A stretch of 13,277 nt of DNA from JAZDJJ01 sp043804035 (GTDB lineage Bacteria; Bacteroidota; Bacteroidia; Palsa-948): NCBI GenBank assembly GCA_043804035.1, contig JAZDJJ010000134.1:1-13277 (forward strand), read 5' to 3'. This document shows, piece by piece, positions 1-5,579 of the stretch. A program made the position numbers and the translations under genes. The notes beneath the pieces are model-generated. The model saw only the letters and a list, made by a program, of their open reading frames with translations, was not told where the DNA came from and did not search any database. Position 1 is the stretch's first letter. Every line of letters starts with the position of its first letter.

Positions 1-24
1 TAAATTCAGCATAAAAAACATTCA

Positions 25-32
25 TATATTTG
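25..32 (+). promoter_or_regulatory. Bacteroidota-type -7 promoter element for the exbB-like gene
   Basis: TATATTTG is a full match to the TAnnTTTG -7 consensus used by the primary sigma factor of Bacteroidota, and it lies 28 bases before the ATG at 61. No TTG at the usual -33 distance can be judged because the window begins just upstream. The match is direct; promoter activity is inferred. Confidence 0.55.
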
Positions 33-60
33 CACAAATTTATTTTTAATCAATACTAAA

Positions 61-801
61 ATGTTTCTACTTCAAATTGTTCAAAATAATACTGATAGTT
101 TAGCAGATACTGTAAAACATATTGCTTCAGCCGCTACTCAGCCAATAAATCCTGTTACTTCCATACAGGATTTTTCGCTGTGGGAATTAATTGTAAAAGG
201 CGGACCTGTAATGATTCCCATTGCATTATGTTCGCTTATTGCAGTATATATTATTGTAGAAAGATTTGTTGCTATCCGAAAGGCATCACGATTACCGATT
301 AATTTTATGAATAATATTCGCGACAGCATACACAACGGAAATGTGGAATCGGCAAAGATATTGTGTAAAAGTACAGAAAGTCCAATTGCCCGCATGATAG
401 AAAAAGGAACTTCACGACTCGGCAAGCCACTTGGAGATATTGAAAAAGCCATTGAGAATGTGGGTAACATTGAAGTTGCAAAATTAGAAAGTGGTCTTGC
501 TGCTCTTGCCACTTGCGCGGGCGCTGCACCAATGCTTGGATTTCTTGGTACTGTTACCGGAATGGTGCGTGCTTTCCATGATATGAAAGTGGAATACGAC
601 CGCACTCACGCCAATATTGACATCGGTGTTCTTGCTAGTGGAATGTATGAAGCAATGGTAACAACTGTGGCAGGACTTATTGTGGGTATTACTGCTCTTA
701 TCTGCTACAATATTCTTGCTTCTATGGTAAAAAAGGTGGTGTTCAAAATGGAGACCACTTCCATTGATTTCATTGACCTGCTACAGGAACCGGAAAAATA
801 A
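61..801 (+). CDS. exbB: MotA/TolQ/ExbB family proton channel protein
   Basis: This 246-residue inner-membrane protein belongs to the ExbB/TolQ/MotA family, which forms the proton-conducting stator that energises TonB-dependent outer-membrane transport or Tol-Pal function. An N-terminal segment is followed by TM1 at about residues 48-68 (VMIPIALCSLIAVYIIVERF), a cytoplasmic helical domain (about 75-145), and two further membrane segments at about 146-170 and 195-222. The family hallmark APMLGFLGTVTGMVRAF is at 156-172, and the second conserved helix (GVLASGMYEAMVTTVAGLIVG) ends the channel region. The start at 61 follows a TAnnTTTG promoter and no better ATG exists upstream. An exbD gene usually follows directly; here a convergent gene cluster begins instead, so the partner must be encoded elsewhere. 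ExbB, TolQ or a related stator role cannot be separated from sequence alone. Confidence 0.88.
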   Translation: MFLLQIVQNNTDSLADTVKHIASAATQPINPVTSIQDFSLWELIVKGGPVMIPIALCSLIAVYIIVERFVAIRKASRLPINFMNNIRDSIHNGNVESAKILCKSTESPIARMIEKGTSRLGKPLGDIEKAIENVGNIEVAKLESGLAALATCAGAAPMLGFLGTVTGMVRAFHDMKVEYDRTHANIDIGVLASGMYEAMVTTVAGLIVGITALICYNILASMVKKVVFKMETTSIDFIDLLQEPEK

Positions 802-959
802 ATCAATTGATTACAGAGTACTTCTAAAAATTACTTCCTTTTGGTATTTTCTAATTCGTTCTGCTATCTATACCACAAAAAAACAAGGCAAACAAATTAG
901 AATATTTTACTGTTTTAAATAAAAAATTCGGAGCAAATATTTTCACTAAAAAAATCTAC

Positions 960-1574
960 TCAAAGTGGCAGGTTTTTATTAAACACATTCACTTTGTCGG
1001 TGCAATAAAGTTTTGTATCAAGAATATTATGAATGATAAAAAGGTGAATAATCTCTATGTATCCATAAGAAAAAGATGGAACAAAAAAATTTAAGTTACC
1101 CATTTTTCGCAGAGGATTATCGGGTTTGAATCCTGAAAAAGTAATCACCGAACATCCTGATTTTTTTGCCTGTTCTGCTGCATTCAAAATATTTTTTGAA
1201 TTTCCCGAACTGCTGATACAAAAAACAAGGTCATTTTTATTGGCAAATTTTTCAATGGGTTTAGAAAAAACTTCTGCATAACTAAAATCATTTGAGATGC
1301 AAGTGAGCAGAGATGAATCGTTAAATGAGGTTGCTCTCACTCCTCCATTTTTCCAATAGTCCACTGCCTGATGACTTGCAATGCCAGCACTTCCTCCATT
1401 TCCTATCATCATAATTTTTTTATTTCTCAATTGGATTTTTTTTACCATATCCACAGTTTTTTTAATTCCTTGCTCGTAGGAAAACTTATTTGAAGATGCG
1501 TCAGTGATTTCAAGCAAATTGATAAGCGAAGCAAAATCGCTCAAATATTTTTTTACAAATTGTTTTATTTCCAT
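960..1574 (-). CDS. SIS-domain sugar isomerase, GmhA-like (sedoheptulose-7-phosphate isomerase family)
   Basis: This 204-residue cytosolic SIS-fold protein most resembles GmhA, which converts sedoheptulose 7-phosphate to D-glycero-D-manno-heptose 7-phosphate, the first step to activated heptose for LPS or S-layer glycans. Visible motifs are the phosphosugar-binding loop GNGGSA (58-63), the second loop SSSGNS (121-126), and the C-terminal helix YIEIIHLFIIH (172-182), which corresponds to the GmhA helix carrying the catalytic His. The segment SHQAVDYW (67-74) aligns with the GmhA helix that normally has a catalytic Glu; here that place appears to be Asp72, so another phosphosugar substrate is possible. 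The ATG overlaps the TAA of the upstream kinase-transferase gene by one base (TAATG), indicating translational coupling. The next gene downstream is convergent. Family assignment is firm; substrate is inferred from the neighbour. Confidence 0.8.
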   Translation of the reverse strand: MEIKQFVKKYLSDFASLINLLEITDASSNKFSYEQGIKKTVDMVKKIQLRNKKIMMIGNGGSAGIASHQAVDYWKNGGVRATSFNDSSLLTCISNDFSYAEVFSKPIEKFANKNDLVFCISSSGNSKNILNAAEQAKKSGCSVITFSGFKPDNPLRKMGNLNFFVPSFSYGYIEIIHLFIIHNILDTKLYCTDKVNVFNKNLPL

Positions 1575-3097
1575 TATTTCAAAAAATGTTGAATGAATCT
1601 TGTGAGATCTTTTTTATACACAGGATGCTCATTGCCGATTATCTGCACAGCAAGTGCGCCCGTACAATTACCGATGAAACCCAATATTTCAGGAGAAGAA
1701 TTTTTGTAGGCACACAACGAAGTAATAGATAGTACTGCATCACCTGCTCCAACTGAATCACGCACAGAAGTGGCGAAAGCAGGTGTGTAATGAAATTTAT
1801 TTTTTTCATAGAGTATTGTGCCTTGCTGTCCAAGTGTGATTTGAATTTTTTCTGCCTTTGTAATTTTTTTTAATTGTTTCGTCAGATTTTCCAAATCACC
1901 ATAATTATCGCTGAACGGTAAACGCAATTCGCGTTCGTCAATAGAAATATAATTGACGCGGTGGTATTTGGTAATGTAATTGAACCCATAATTGTTGCTG
2001 TTGGTTTGTGCGTTTGCCGCAAAATATTTTCCCGAATCTTCCAGAAACCTTACAATGTTCGGAGAAATAAATCCGTGACCAAAATCAGCGACAAGCACAA
2101 CATCTACATTTTTTATTTTTTTCTTCAGATAAGAAATAATTTCATCTTCTAATTTTTTATCAATAAATTTATTATTTATAAAAGTAACTTCAAATAATTT
2201 AATATTCAGATAACTATCAAGATATCTGCGCTTAGTATTGGTTGGTGCATCTTCGCGATAGAAAAATTTTCTACTCACTCTTTTAGAAAGATTTTCTTCA
2301 ATCACTGATAACTGGTCATTTTGCTTTCCTAAAACTGTAACCAATTCCACTTCTCCGGCAAATTGTTCAATATGATTAGCAACTGCCAGCACACCGCCCG
2401 CAAAAATTTCTTTGCGCGAATAAACTGCTGATATGTTCGGCGACTTGGTGGATTTTCCCAGTGGAACACAGTAATGATATTCATCAATAATGGTATCGCC
2501 AATCACAAGCACTCGGATATTTTTTAATTTTTCTATTTCAGCAATTACTTCGTCTGCAGAATATTTTTTCCGAAACATAGAAAGATAATCCTGTGCTTTG
2601 TCGTTATGCGGACTTAAATGTGCATTGATAAGTGATGAAGAAGAAAAGGTAATTTCTTCTGTAAAATAAATTTTCCCACCCACTGAATTTACTGCGTCTT
2701 CTTCTAACTTGATATTTCCCGTAACATCTTTTTCTCTGTCTTTGTAATCCTGTCCTTTTACATAAAAATCAGGTTTTACAATTTTCACTGTTTCAATTGC
2801 GGTGGGCCATTTATTGAGTGCTACATAATCTACAGAAGCAAGTCCGGCGAGTGATTCCAAGCGAAGTTTTTCATTAAACACCGGACGACCAAGACCTTTA
2901 TTTACAAAACTATCGGGAGTAACAGTAACAACCACAACATCTGCAATTTTTTTCGCAGATTCAAAATGCTTGATATGTCCGGGATGAAGCAAATCAAAAC
3001 ATCCGTGACACTGAGCAATTTTTTTACCCTGCTTTTTTATTTTTGCGCAAACTACGGCTAATTCCTCTAAACTTAATATTTTATTTTTTGTTTTCAT
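1574..3097 (-). CDS. Bifunctional nucleotidyltransferase / PfkB sugar kinase (HldE-like, reversed domain order)
   Basis: This 507-residue fusion combines two activities of nucleotide-activated heptose synthesis. Residues about 25-160 form a cytidylyltransferase-type nucleotidyltransferase: CHGCFDLLHPGH (30-41, with the HxGH nucleotide-binding motif), KGQDY (114-118) and SSSSLI (152-157) correspond to motifs of the RfaE2/HldE transferase domain. Residues about 193-505 form a ribokinase/PfkB kinase: the N-terminal strand ending in GDTIIDEYHY (200-209), AGG (233-235), and the PfkB signature DSVGAGDA (447-454) with the catalytic-base Asp in GAGD. In E. coli HldE the kinase comes first and the transferase second; here the order is reversed. 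The SIS-family gene downstream overlaps its stop codon and plausibly makes the sugar 7-phosphate that this enzyme phosphorylates and activates. ADP- versus GDP- or CDP-sugar product cannot be told. No GmhB phosphatase or HldD epimerase lies in the window. Confidence 0.82.
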   Translation of the reverse strand: MKTKNKILSLEELAVVCAKIKKQGKKIAQCHGCFDLLHPGHIKHFESAKKIADVVVVTVTPDSFVNKGLGRPVFNEKLRLESLAGLASVDYVALNKWPTAIETVKIVKPDFYVKGQDYKDREKDVTGNIKLEEDAVNSVGGKIYFTEEITFSSSSLINAHLSPHNDKAQDYLSMFRKKYSADEVIAEIEKLKNIRVLVIGDTIIDEYHYCVPLGKSTKSPNISAVYSRKEIFAGGVLAVANHIEQFAGEVELVTVLGKQNDQLSVIEENLSKRVSRKFFYREDAPTNTKRRYLDSYLNIKLFEVTFINNKFIDKKLEDEIISYLKKKIKNVDVVLVADFGHGFISPNIVRFLEDSGKYFAANAQTNSNNYGFNYITKYHRVNYISIDERELRLPFSDNYGDLENLTKQLKKITKAEKIQITLGQQGTILYEKNKFHYTPAFATSVRDSVGAGDAVLSITSLCAYKNSSPEILGFIGNCTGALAVQIIGNEHPVYKKDLTRFIQHFLK

Positions 3098-3105
3098 TTT
3101 ATTGG

Positions 3106-3128
3106 CAAAAATAGAAAATTATATTCAA
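3106..3128 (-). promoter_or_regulatory. Candidate promoter for the heptose-precursor operon
   Basis: On the minus strand TATTTTTG (3106-3113) matches the TAnnTTTG -7 element only 8 bases before the ATG at 3097, so the transcript would be nearly leaderless. A TTG at 3126-3128 lies 12 bases further upstream, the same arrangement (TTG, 11-12 bases, TAnnTTTG) as in two other promoters of this window. Activity is inferred. Confidence 0.45.
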
Positions 3129-3163
3129 GCAGTAAAGATGAATTTAAGAATGAAGAACAATAG

Positions 3164-3328
3164 ATTCGGGTTAAATCTTAATTTGTTTTCCGTCAACTAA
3201 AGCAGACGGGCAATTGAAAAACAAGACGATTCATCACTGCCAATTATGGAGTGAGGGATAAGGATTTTTTTATGTACAGATTAGCCAGATATTACTCGTA
3301 GCACATCAAATTAAGATTTAACCGAATT
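3164..3328. repeat. MITE-like element: 165 bp with 22-base inverted ends
   Basis: The segment 3164-3185 and the segment 3307-3328 are inverted copies. They share a perfect 17-base core (GGTTAAATCTTAATTTG on the + strand at left) followed outward by TTCGG with a one-base indel. TAG flanks both sides (3161-3163 and 3329-3331), a possible short target duplication. The interior has no plausible gene and contains a hairpin CCGTC (3190-3194) / GACGG (3205-3209) with a ten-base loop. The element lies in the divergent gap between the heptose operon and the first ompH gene. It resembles a non-autonomous miniature transposon, but could instead be a long-armed regulatory or RNA structure. Confidence 0.55.
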
Positions 3329-3350
3329 TAGGAAATAAAAAACAATGAAA

Positions 3351-3369
3351 AAAATTTTATGTAAGTTTG
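3351..3369 (+). promoter_or_regulatory. ompH: Promoter of the first ompH gene (TAAGTTTG within a recurrent block)
   Basis: TAAGTTTG at 3362-3369 is a full TAnnTTTG match, 37 bases before the ATG at 3407. It is embedded in AAAATTTTATGTAAGTTTG, a block that recurs upstream of sufC and of the membrane-protein gene at the right end with only the N position changed. The leader after it is almost pure A/T. The sequence match is direct; promoter activity is inferred. Confidence 0.55.
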
Positions 3370-3406
3370 TTGCTCTTCAAATTTAAATTTATTTTTTTTA
3401 ATTTTT

Positions 3407-3979
3407 ATGATTACACATTTAAAGAACTTTGGCAAACGACAAATAAGTTTGTTTGCAATACTTATTTTATTTTTTGCAACGTATTTATGCAGAGGGCAAA
3501 AGGTAGCTTATGTAGATTTGGATTATATCCTCACCAGCATTCCCGAATACAAAAATGCACAGGCGGAGTTAGATAAGATTTCTATTTCATGGCAAAAAGA
3601 AATTGAACTGAAACTTGCCGAAGTAGATAAACTTTACAAGGCGTATCAATCAGAAGAAATTCTCCTTACGCAAGACATGAAAAAGAAACGTGAGGAAGAA
3701 ATTATCGCTAAAGAAAAAGAAGTCAAAGAACTTCAGAAACAACGATTTGGAGTGGATGGAGATTTATTTAAAAAACGTCAGGAATATGTAAAGCCCATTC
3801 AGGATAAAGTATATAACGCCATCAAAGAATTGTCAGAAAAACAAATGCTCGCCATTATGTTTAACAAATCTACTGAACTAAACATTCTCTTTGCCAATCC
3901 GAAATATGATAAAAGCAATGATGTGCTTGAAGCACTTGGATTTAAACCAACCACTCCTATAAAAGATAAAGACAAATAA
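3407..3979 (+). CDS. ompH: OmpH/Skp family periplasmic chaperone (first copy)
   Basis: This 190-residue protein belongs to the Skp/OmpH family, trimeric periplasmic chaperones that hold unfolded outer-membrane proteins on the way to the BAM complex. A signal peptide occupies about residues 1-31, with a basic start (KNFGKR) and a hydrophobic core ISLFAILILFFATYL. The mature protein opens with KVAYVDLDYILTSIPEY, the typical OmpH first strand and helix start. Residues about 55-150 are highly charged coiled-coil helices (EIELKLAEVDKLYKAYQSEE..., KKKREEEIIAKEKEVKEL) that form the tentacle arms, and the chain returns to the body domain near LAIMFNKSTELNILFANPKYD. The C-terminal tail PTTPIKDKDK is short and polar. 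A Cys at 28 is not in a convincing lipobox. A second family member follows 218 bases downstream; bamA, the common upstream neighbour in Bacteroidota, is absent here. Confidence 0.88.
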   Translation: MITHLKNFGKRQISLFAILILFFATYLCRGQKVAYVDLDYILTSIPEYKNAQAELDKISISWQKEIELKLAEVDKLYKAYQSEEILLTQDMKKKREEEIIAKEKEVKELQKQRFGVDGDLFKKRQEYVKPIQDKVYNAIKELSEKQMLAIMFNKSTELNILFANPKYDKSNDVLEALGFKPTTPIKDKDK

Positions 3980-3987
3980 ATTAGTGA

Positions 3988-4019
3988 TTCTGTCTATTCT
4001 TCAAGACGGAAACATTTTT
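3988..4019 (+). terminator. Possible intrinsic terminator after the first ompH
   Basis: TTCTGTC (3988-3994) can pair with GACGGAA (4005-4011), seven pairs including one G-U, with a ten-base loop. It is followed by ACATTTTTG. It sits 9 bases after the stop codon. The stem is modest and the T run only five, so this is a tentative call. Confidence 0.35.
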
Positions 4020-4034
4020 GATTTTGGGTCCGTT

Positions 4035-4057
4035 CTCGTATTGAGCTTGCCGAAATA
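4035..4057 (+). repeat. Dispersed 23-bp repeat, copy 1
   Basis: These 23 bases (core TATTGAGCTTGCCGAAAT) are present as a perfect inverted copy at 9116-9138, and a diverged direct copy is at 4757-4782. The core resembles the TGAGCTTGTCGAA-type repeats seen scattered between genes in many bacterial genomes; that resemblance is from memory. It lies between the two ompH genes. Confidence 0.7.
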
Positions 4058-4072
4058 TTGGTATTTGAGATT

Positions 4073-4112
4073 CCTGAAACAAACTTGCCCTGGCGACAGA
4101 CCAGAGTTCAGG
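4073..4112. repeat. Nested palindrome following repeat copy 1
   Basis: CCTGAA (4073-4078) pairs with TTCAGG (4107-4112), and inside it CTGG (4090-4093) pairs with CCAG (4101-4104) around a seven-base loop. It begins 16 bases after the 23-bp repeat, so the two may be parts of one repeat unit. It lies upstream of the second ompH promoter, outside its expected transcript. Confidence 0.4.
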
Positions 4113-4135
4113 ACAGATGCCAAAAATATATGTAA

Positions 4136-4157
4136 TTGAAAAATTCATGTAAGTTTG
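4136..4157 (+). promoter_or_regulatory. ompH: Promoter of the second ompH gene
   Basis: TAAGTTTG at 4150-4157 fully matches TAnnTTTG and is 40 bases before the ATG at 4198. TTG at 4136-4138 precedes it by 11 bases. The whole 22-base block closely matches the block at 13199-13220 on the other strand. The same ATGTAAGTTTG core precedes the first ompH gene, so the two paralogues probably have equivalent, independent promoters. Confidence 0.55.
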
Positions 4158-4197
4158 CATAAAATTTAAACTTCAAATCTTAAAAAAAATTTATTTT

Positions 4198-4704
4198 ATG
4201 AAAACATCTTTGAAAACTTTTGCAATTATTGCAATGGCTGTTATTTCTTTTTCTGTTCAGGCACAAAAAATAGCATACCTTGAACTTGATACTCTTTTAT
4301 CTGCTATGCCCGAAATGATAGAAGCAAAGAAAATATCTGCCGATTATTACAAACAATTAGAAACAACTCTCTCTACCATGCAAAAAGAACTGAATGATAA
4401 ACTTACTGAATATCAGGCAAACCAATCTAAGTACACTGACCTTATCAAACAAACTAAAGAAAAAGAATTGCAGGATCTGAACCAGCGTATACAGGATTTT
4501 CAGGTTCAGGCACAACAAGATTTCCAAAAGAGGAATATGGAAATCACCAAGCCCATCAACGAAAAAGCGAAAAAGGCAATTGAAAAAGTTGCCCGAGCAA
4601 AGGGATATAAAATTGTATTAGATTCCGGAATAGGAACTATTCTTTATTCTGATCCGGTTGATGATATTTTGCTTTTTGTAAAAACGGAACTCGGAATAAA
4701 ATAA
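4198..4704 (+). CDS. ompH: OmpH/Skp family periplasmic chaperone (second copy)
   Basis: This 168-residue Skp/OmpH paralogue is close to the usual family length. A clear signal peptide, MKTSLKTFAIIAMAVISFSVQAQ (1-23), ends in the AQ|K pattern common in Bacteroidota. The mature chain starts KIAYLELDTLLSAMPEM, parallel to KVAYVDLDYILTSIPEY of the first copy. A coiled coil rich in Gln, Lys and Glu runs from about residue 45 to 125 (KQLETTLSTMQKELNDKLTE, KEKELQDLNQRIQDFQVQAQ), followed by the conserved return segment KPINEKAKKAIEKVARAKGYKIVLDSG and a body-domain end YSDPVDDILLFVKTELGIK. The two copies have diverged greatly, so the duplication is old. It has its own promoter, and 218 bases of repeat-derived sequence separate it from the first copy. 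Confidence 0.9.
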   Translation: MKTSLKTFAIIAMAVISFSVQAQKIAYLELDTLLSAMPEMIEAKKISADYYKQLETTLSTMQKELNDKLTEYQANQSKYTDLIKQTKEKELQDLNQRIQDFQVQAQQDFQKRNMEITKPINEKAKKAIEKVARAKGYKIVLDSGIGTILYSDPVDDILLFVKTELGIK

Positions 4705-4756
4705 AGGGGATTATGTCAAAAAGTGGACTAATTTTGTTTACTAAAACATAAATTCC

Positions 4757-4790
4757 CTCTTGGTATTGATCTTTGCCGAAATGCCGAAAT
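4757..4790 (+). repeat. Diverged copy of the dispersed repeat
   Basis: Bases 4757-4782 align with 4035-4057 if three extra bases are allowed (both contain GTATTGA then TTGCCGAAAT), and the end is duplicated as GCCGAAAT GCCGAAAT (4775-4790). CTCTTGG (4757-4763) also has an inverted partner CCAAGAG (4841-4847), so this copy may lie inside a larger fold or element. The alignment was made by eye. Confidence 0.45.
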
Positions 4791-4862
4791 ATGATAGATA
4801 CAAATTTTATTATGCCACATTTTAAAAGTGAATTACCATGCCAAGAGAGCAGAGCGTCTGAA

Positions 4863-5337
4863 TTATAATTCAAATAATTTTAGTTGCTTTATATCTTCTT
4901 TCCTCCCTTGTTTCTCTATATATCTCTCAATAATTTTTTATCTCCTCGCCCACTCACCGTTGCAATGTAATATCCATCCGTCCAAAATTCTCCCCTCATA
5001 ATTCTTTTTTTACTTCAGAAATTTTTATAAATATTTCTCTACCTGTTATGCTTTTTATTAATCTTATCACTTGTCCTCCCGAATATTTCGACAAAAACCT
5101 GCACATAAAATCTACATGATTTTTATCAAATCCAACTGTATTCACTTCTATCGCATAGCGCTCCTTCATTTCCTTCATCTACCCTACTATCCTGTTTTCT
5201 ATTTTCTCATGAAATAAATTCTTTCAATATTTTATTGTCAATTGTATGTGATAATAACACTCTGATACATTGTGATACCAATACCAAATATCTTTTCCTA
5301 ACTTTCTTTTATAAATCCTTTTTGATTTGTTCGTCAT
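4863..5337 (-). pseudogene. tnpA: Decayed IS200/IS605-type TnpA (Y1 HUH transposase) gene
   Basis: Joining frames on the minus strand gives about 158 residues that read as a Y1 transposase of the IS200/IS605 group. From the N side the pieces are YHNVSECYYHIQLTIKY, KNLFHEKIENRIVG, IEVNTVGFDKNHVDFMCRF, KYSGGQVIRLIKSITGREIF, KKEL(W)RGEFWTDGYYIATVSG and (E)RYIEKQGRKEDIKQLKLFEL. The lesions are TGA at 5224-5226, TAG at 5179-5181, a one-base loss near 4997 (restoring it gives ELWRGEFW) and another near 4927 (restoring it gives LLERYIEKQ, containing the family's catalytic Tyr position). In addition, the HUH metal motif reads HVD instead of HVH, with Asp at 5110-5112. The true 5' end is uncertain: an ATG at 5337 is in frame, but it lies in a palindromic repeat and the first 25 residues look untypical, so the gene may begin nearer 5280. 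No accessory TnpB is present. The element is dead. Confidence 0.82.
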
Positions 5338-5358
5338 GGCGGGCTTGACCCGCCACCT
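5330..5358. repeat. Palindromic REP-like repeat (CGTCATGGCGGG type)
   Basis: TGGCGGG (5337-5343) and CCCGCCA (5349-5355) form a perfect seven-base stem with loop CTTGA, preceded by TTCGTCAT. The same TTCGTCAT prefix starts the repeat at 13243. It is much more GC-rich than its surroundings. It resembles small interspersed palindromes common in many genomes. It abuts the 5' end of the dead Y1 transposase, and enzymes of that broad class recognise hairpins, but a link is not shown. Confidence 0.6.
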
Positions 5359-5391
5359 CAATTTGGATTTTTATTCCGTTTATGTGTAATT

Positions 5392-5410
5392 AAAATTTTA
5401 TGTACGTTTG
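5392..5410 (+). promoter_or_regulatory. sufC: Promoter upstream of sufC
   Basis: TACGTTTG at 5403-5410 fully matches TAnnTTTG and ends the recurrent block AAAATTTTATGTACGTTTG. It is 170 bases before the sufC ATG, much farther than the other promoters in the window lie from their genes, which would give a leader of about 160 bases. It probably also transcribes the lamin-tail gene behind sufC. Confidence 0.5.
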
Positions 5411-5412
5411 TA

Positions 5413-5518
5413 TTTGATTTTGTTATCAAAAAAATTGGTCCGAATTTTAGTATAATCCCCTGAAAATATTTATTGTTGTATGAACGATTGTAGTGGAAAT
5501 CCCACAGACCAAAGGGAT
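5413..5518 (+). promoter_or_regulatory. Possible structured leader (or small RNA) between the promoter and sufC
   Basis: Downstream of the promoter several complementary segments cluster: TTTGAT/ATCAAA (5413-5418/5425-5430), TTGGTC/GACCAA (5435-5440/5507-5512), ATTGTT/AACGAT (5472-5477/5483-5488, one G-U) and GTGG/CCAC (5493-5496/5502-5505). GGGAT (5514-5518) can pair with either of two ATCCC copies, at 5455-5459 (a pseudoknot across the TTGGTC stem) or at 5499-5503 (a local hairpin). The alternatives are mutually exclusive. No riboswitch class I know fits. Short stems arise by chance in AT-rich DNA, so this is weak without covariation. Confidence 0.25.
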
Positions 5519-5579
5519 AAAACTTGAAACGAAAAGTACTATTAGAATGAAATAAGAAACACATCCAAGAAAAAATAAA

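Noticed and set aside
138..605. Minus-strand gene within exbB, and similar antisense frames in other genes
   Set aside because: They are antisense shadows of well-supported genes with no motifs of their own.
843..883. Bidirectional terminator between the exbB-like and SIS genes
   Set aside because: TGGTAT/ATACCA can pair but the 21-base loop and short stem are not convincing.
4996..5178. A stand-alone 60-residue gene
   Set aside because: Its sequence is the middle of the IS200/IS605 TnpA; matching parts continue on both sides beyond a TAG and a frameshift.
5179..5226. Recoding or alternative genetic code to explain in-frame TGA in tnpA
   Set aside because: A TAG and two frameshifts accompany it and neighbouring genes use the standard code, so decay is the simpler explanation.
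5435..5518. SRP (4.5S) RNA or 6S RNA upstream of sufC
   Set aside because: The conserved SRP apical loop motif and a long 6S-like open rod are not visible; left as an unidentified leader.
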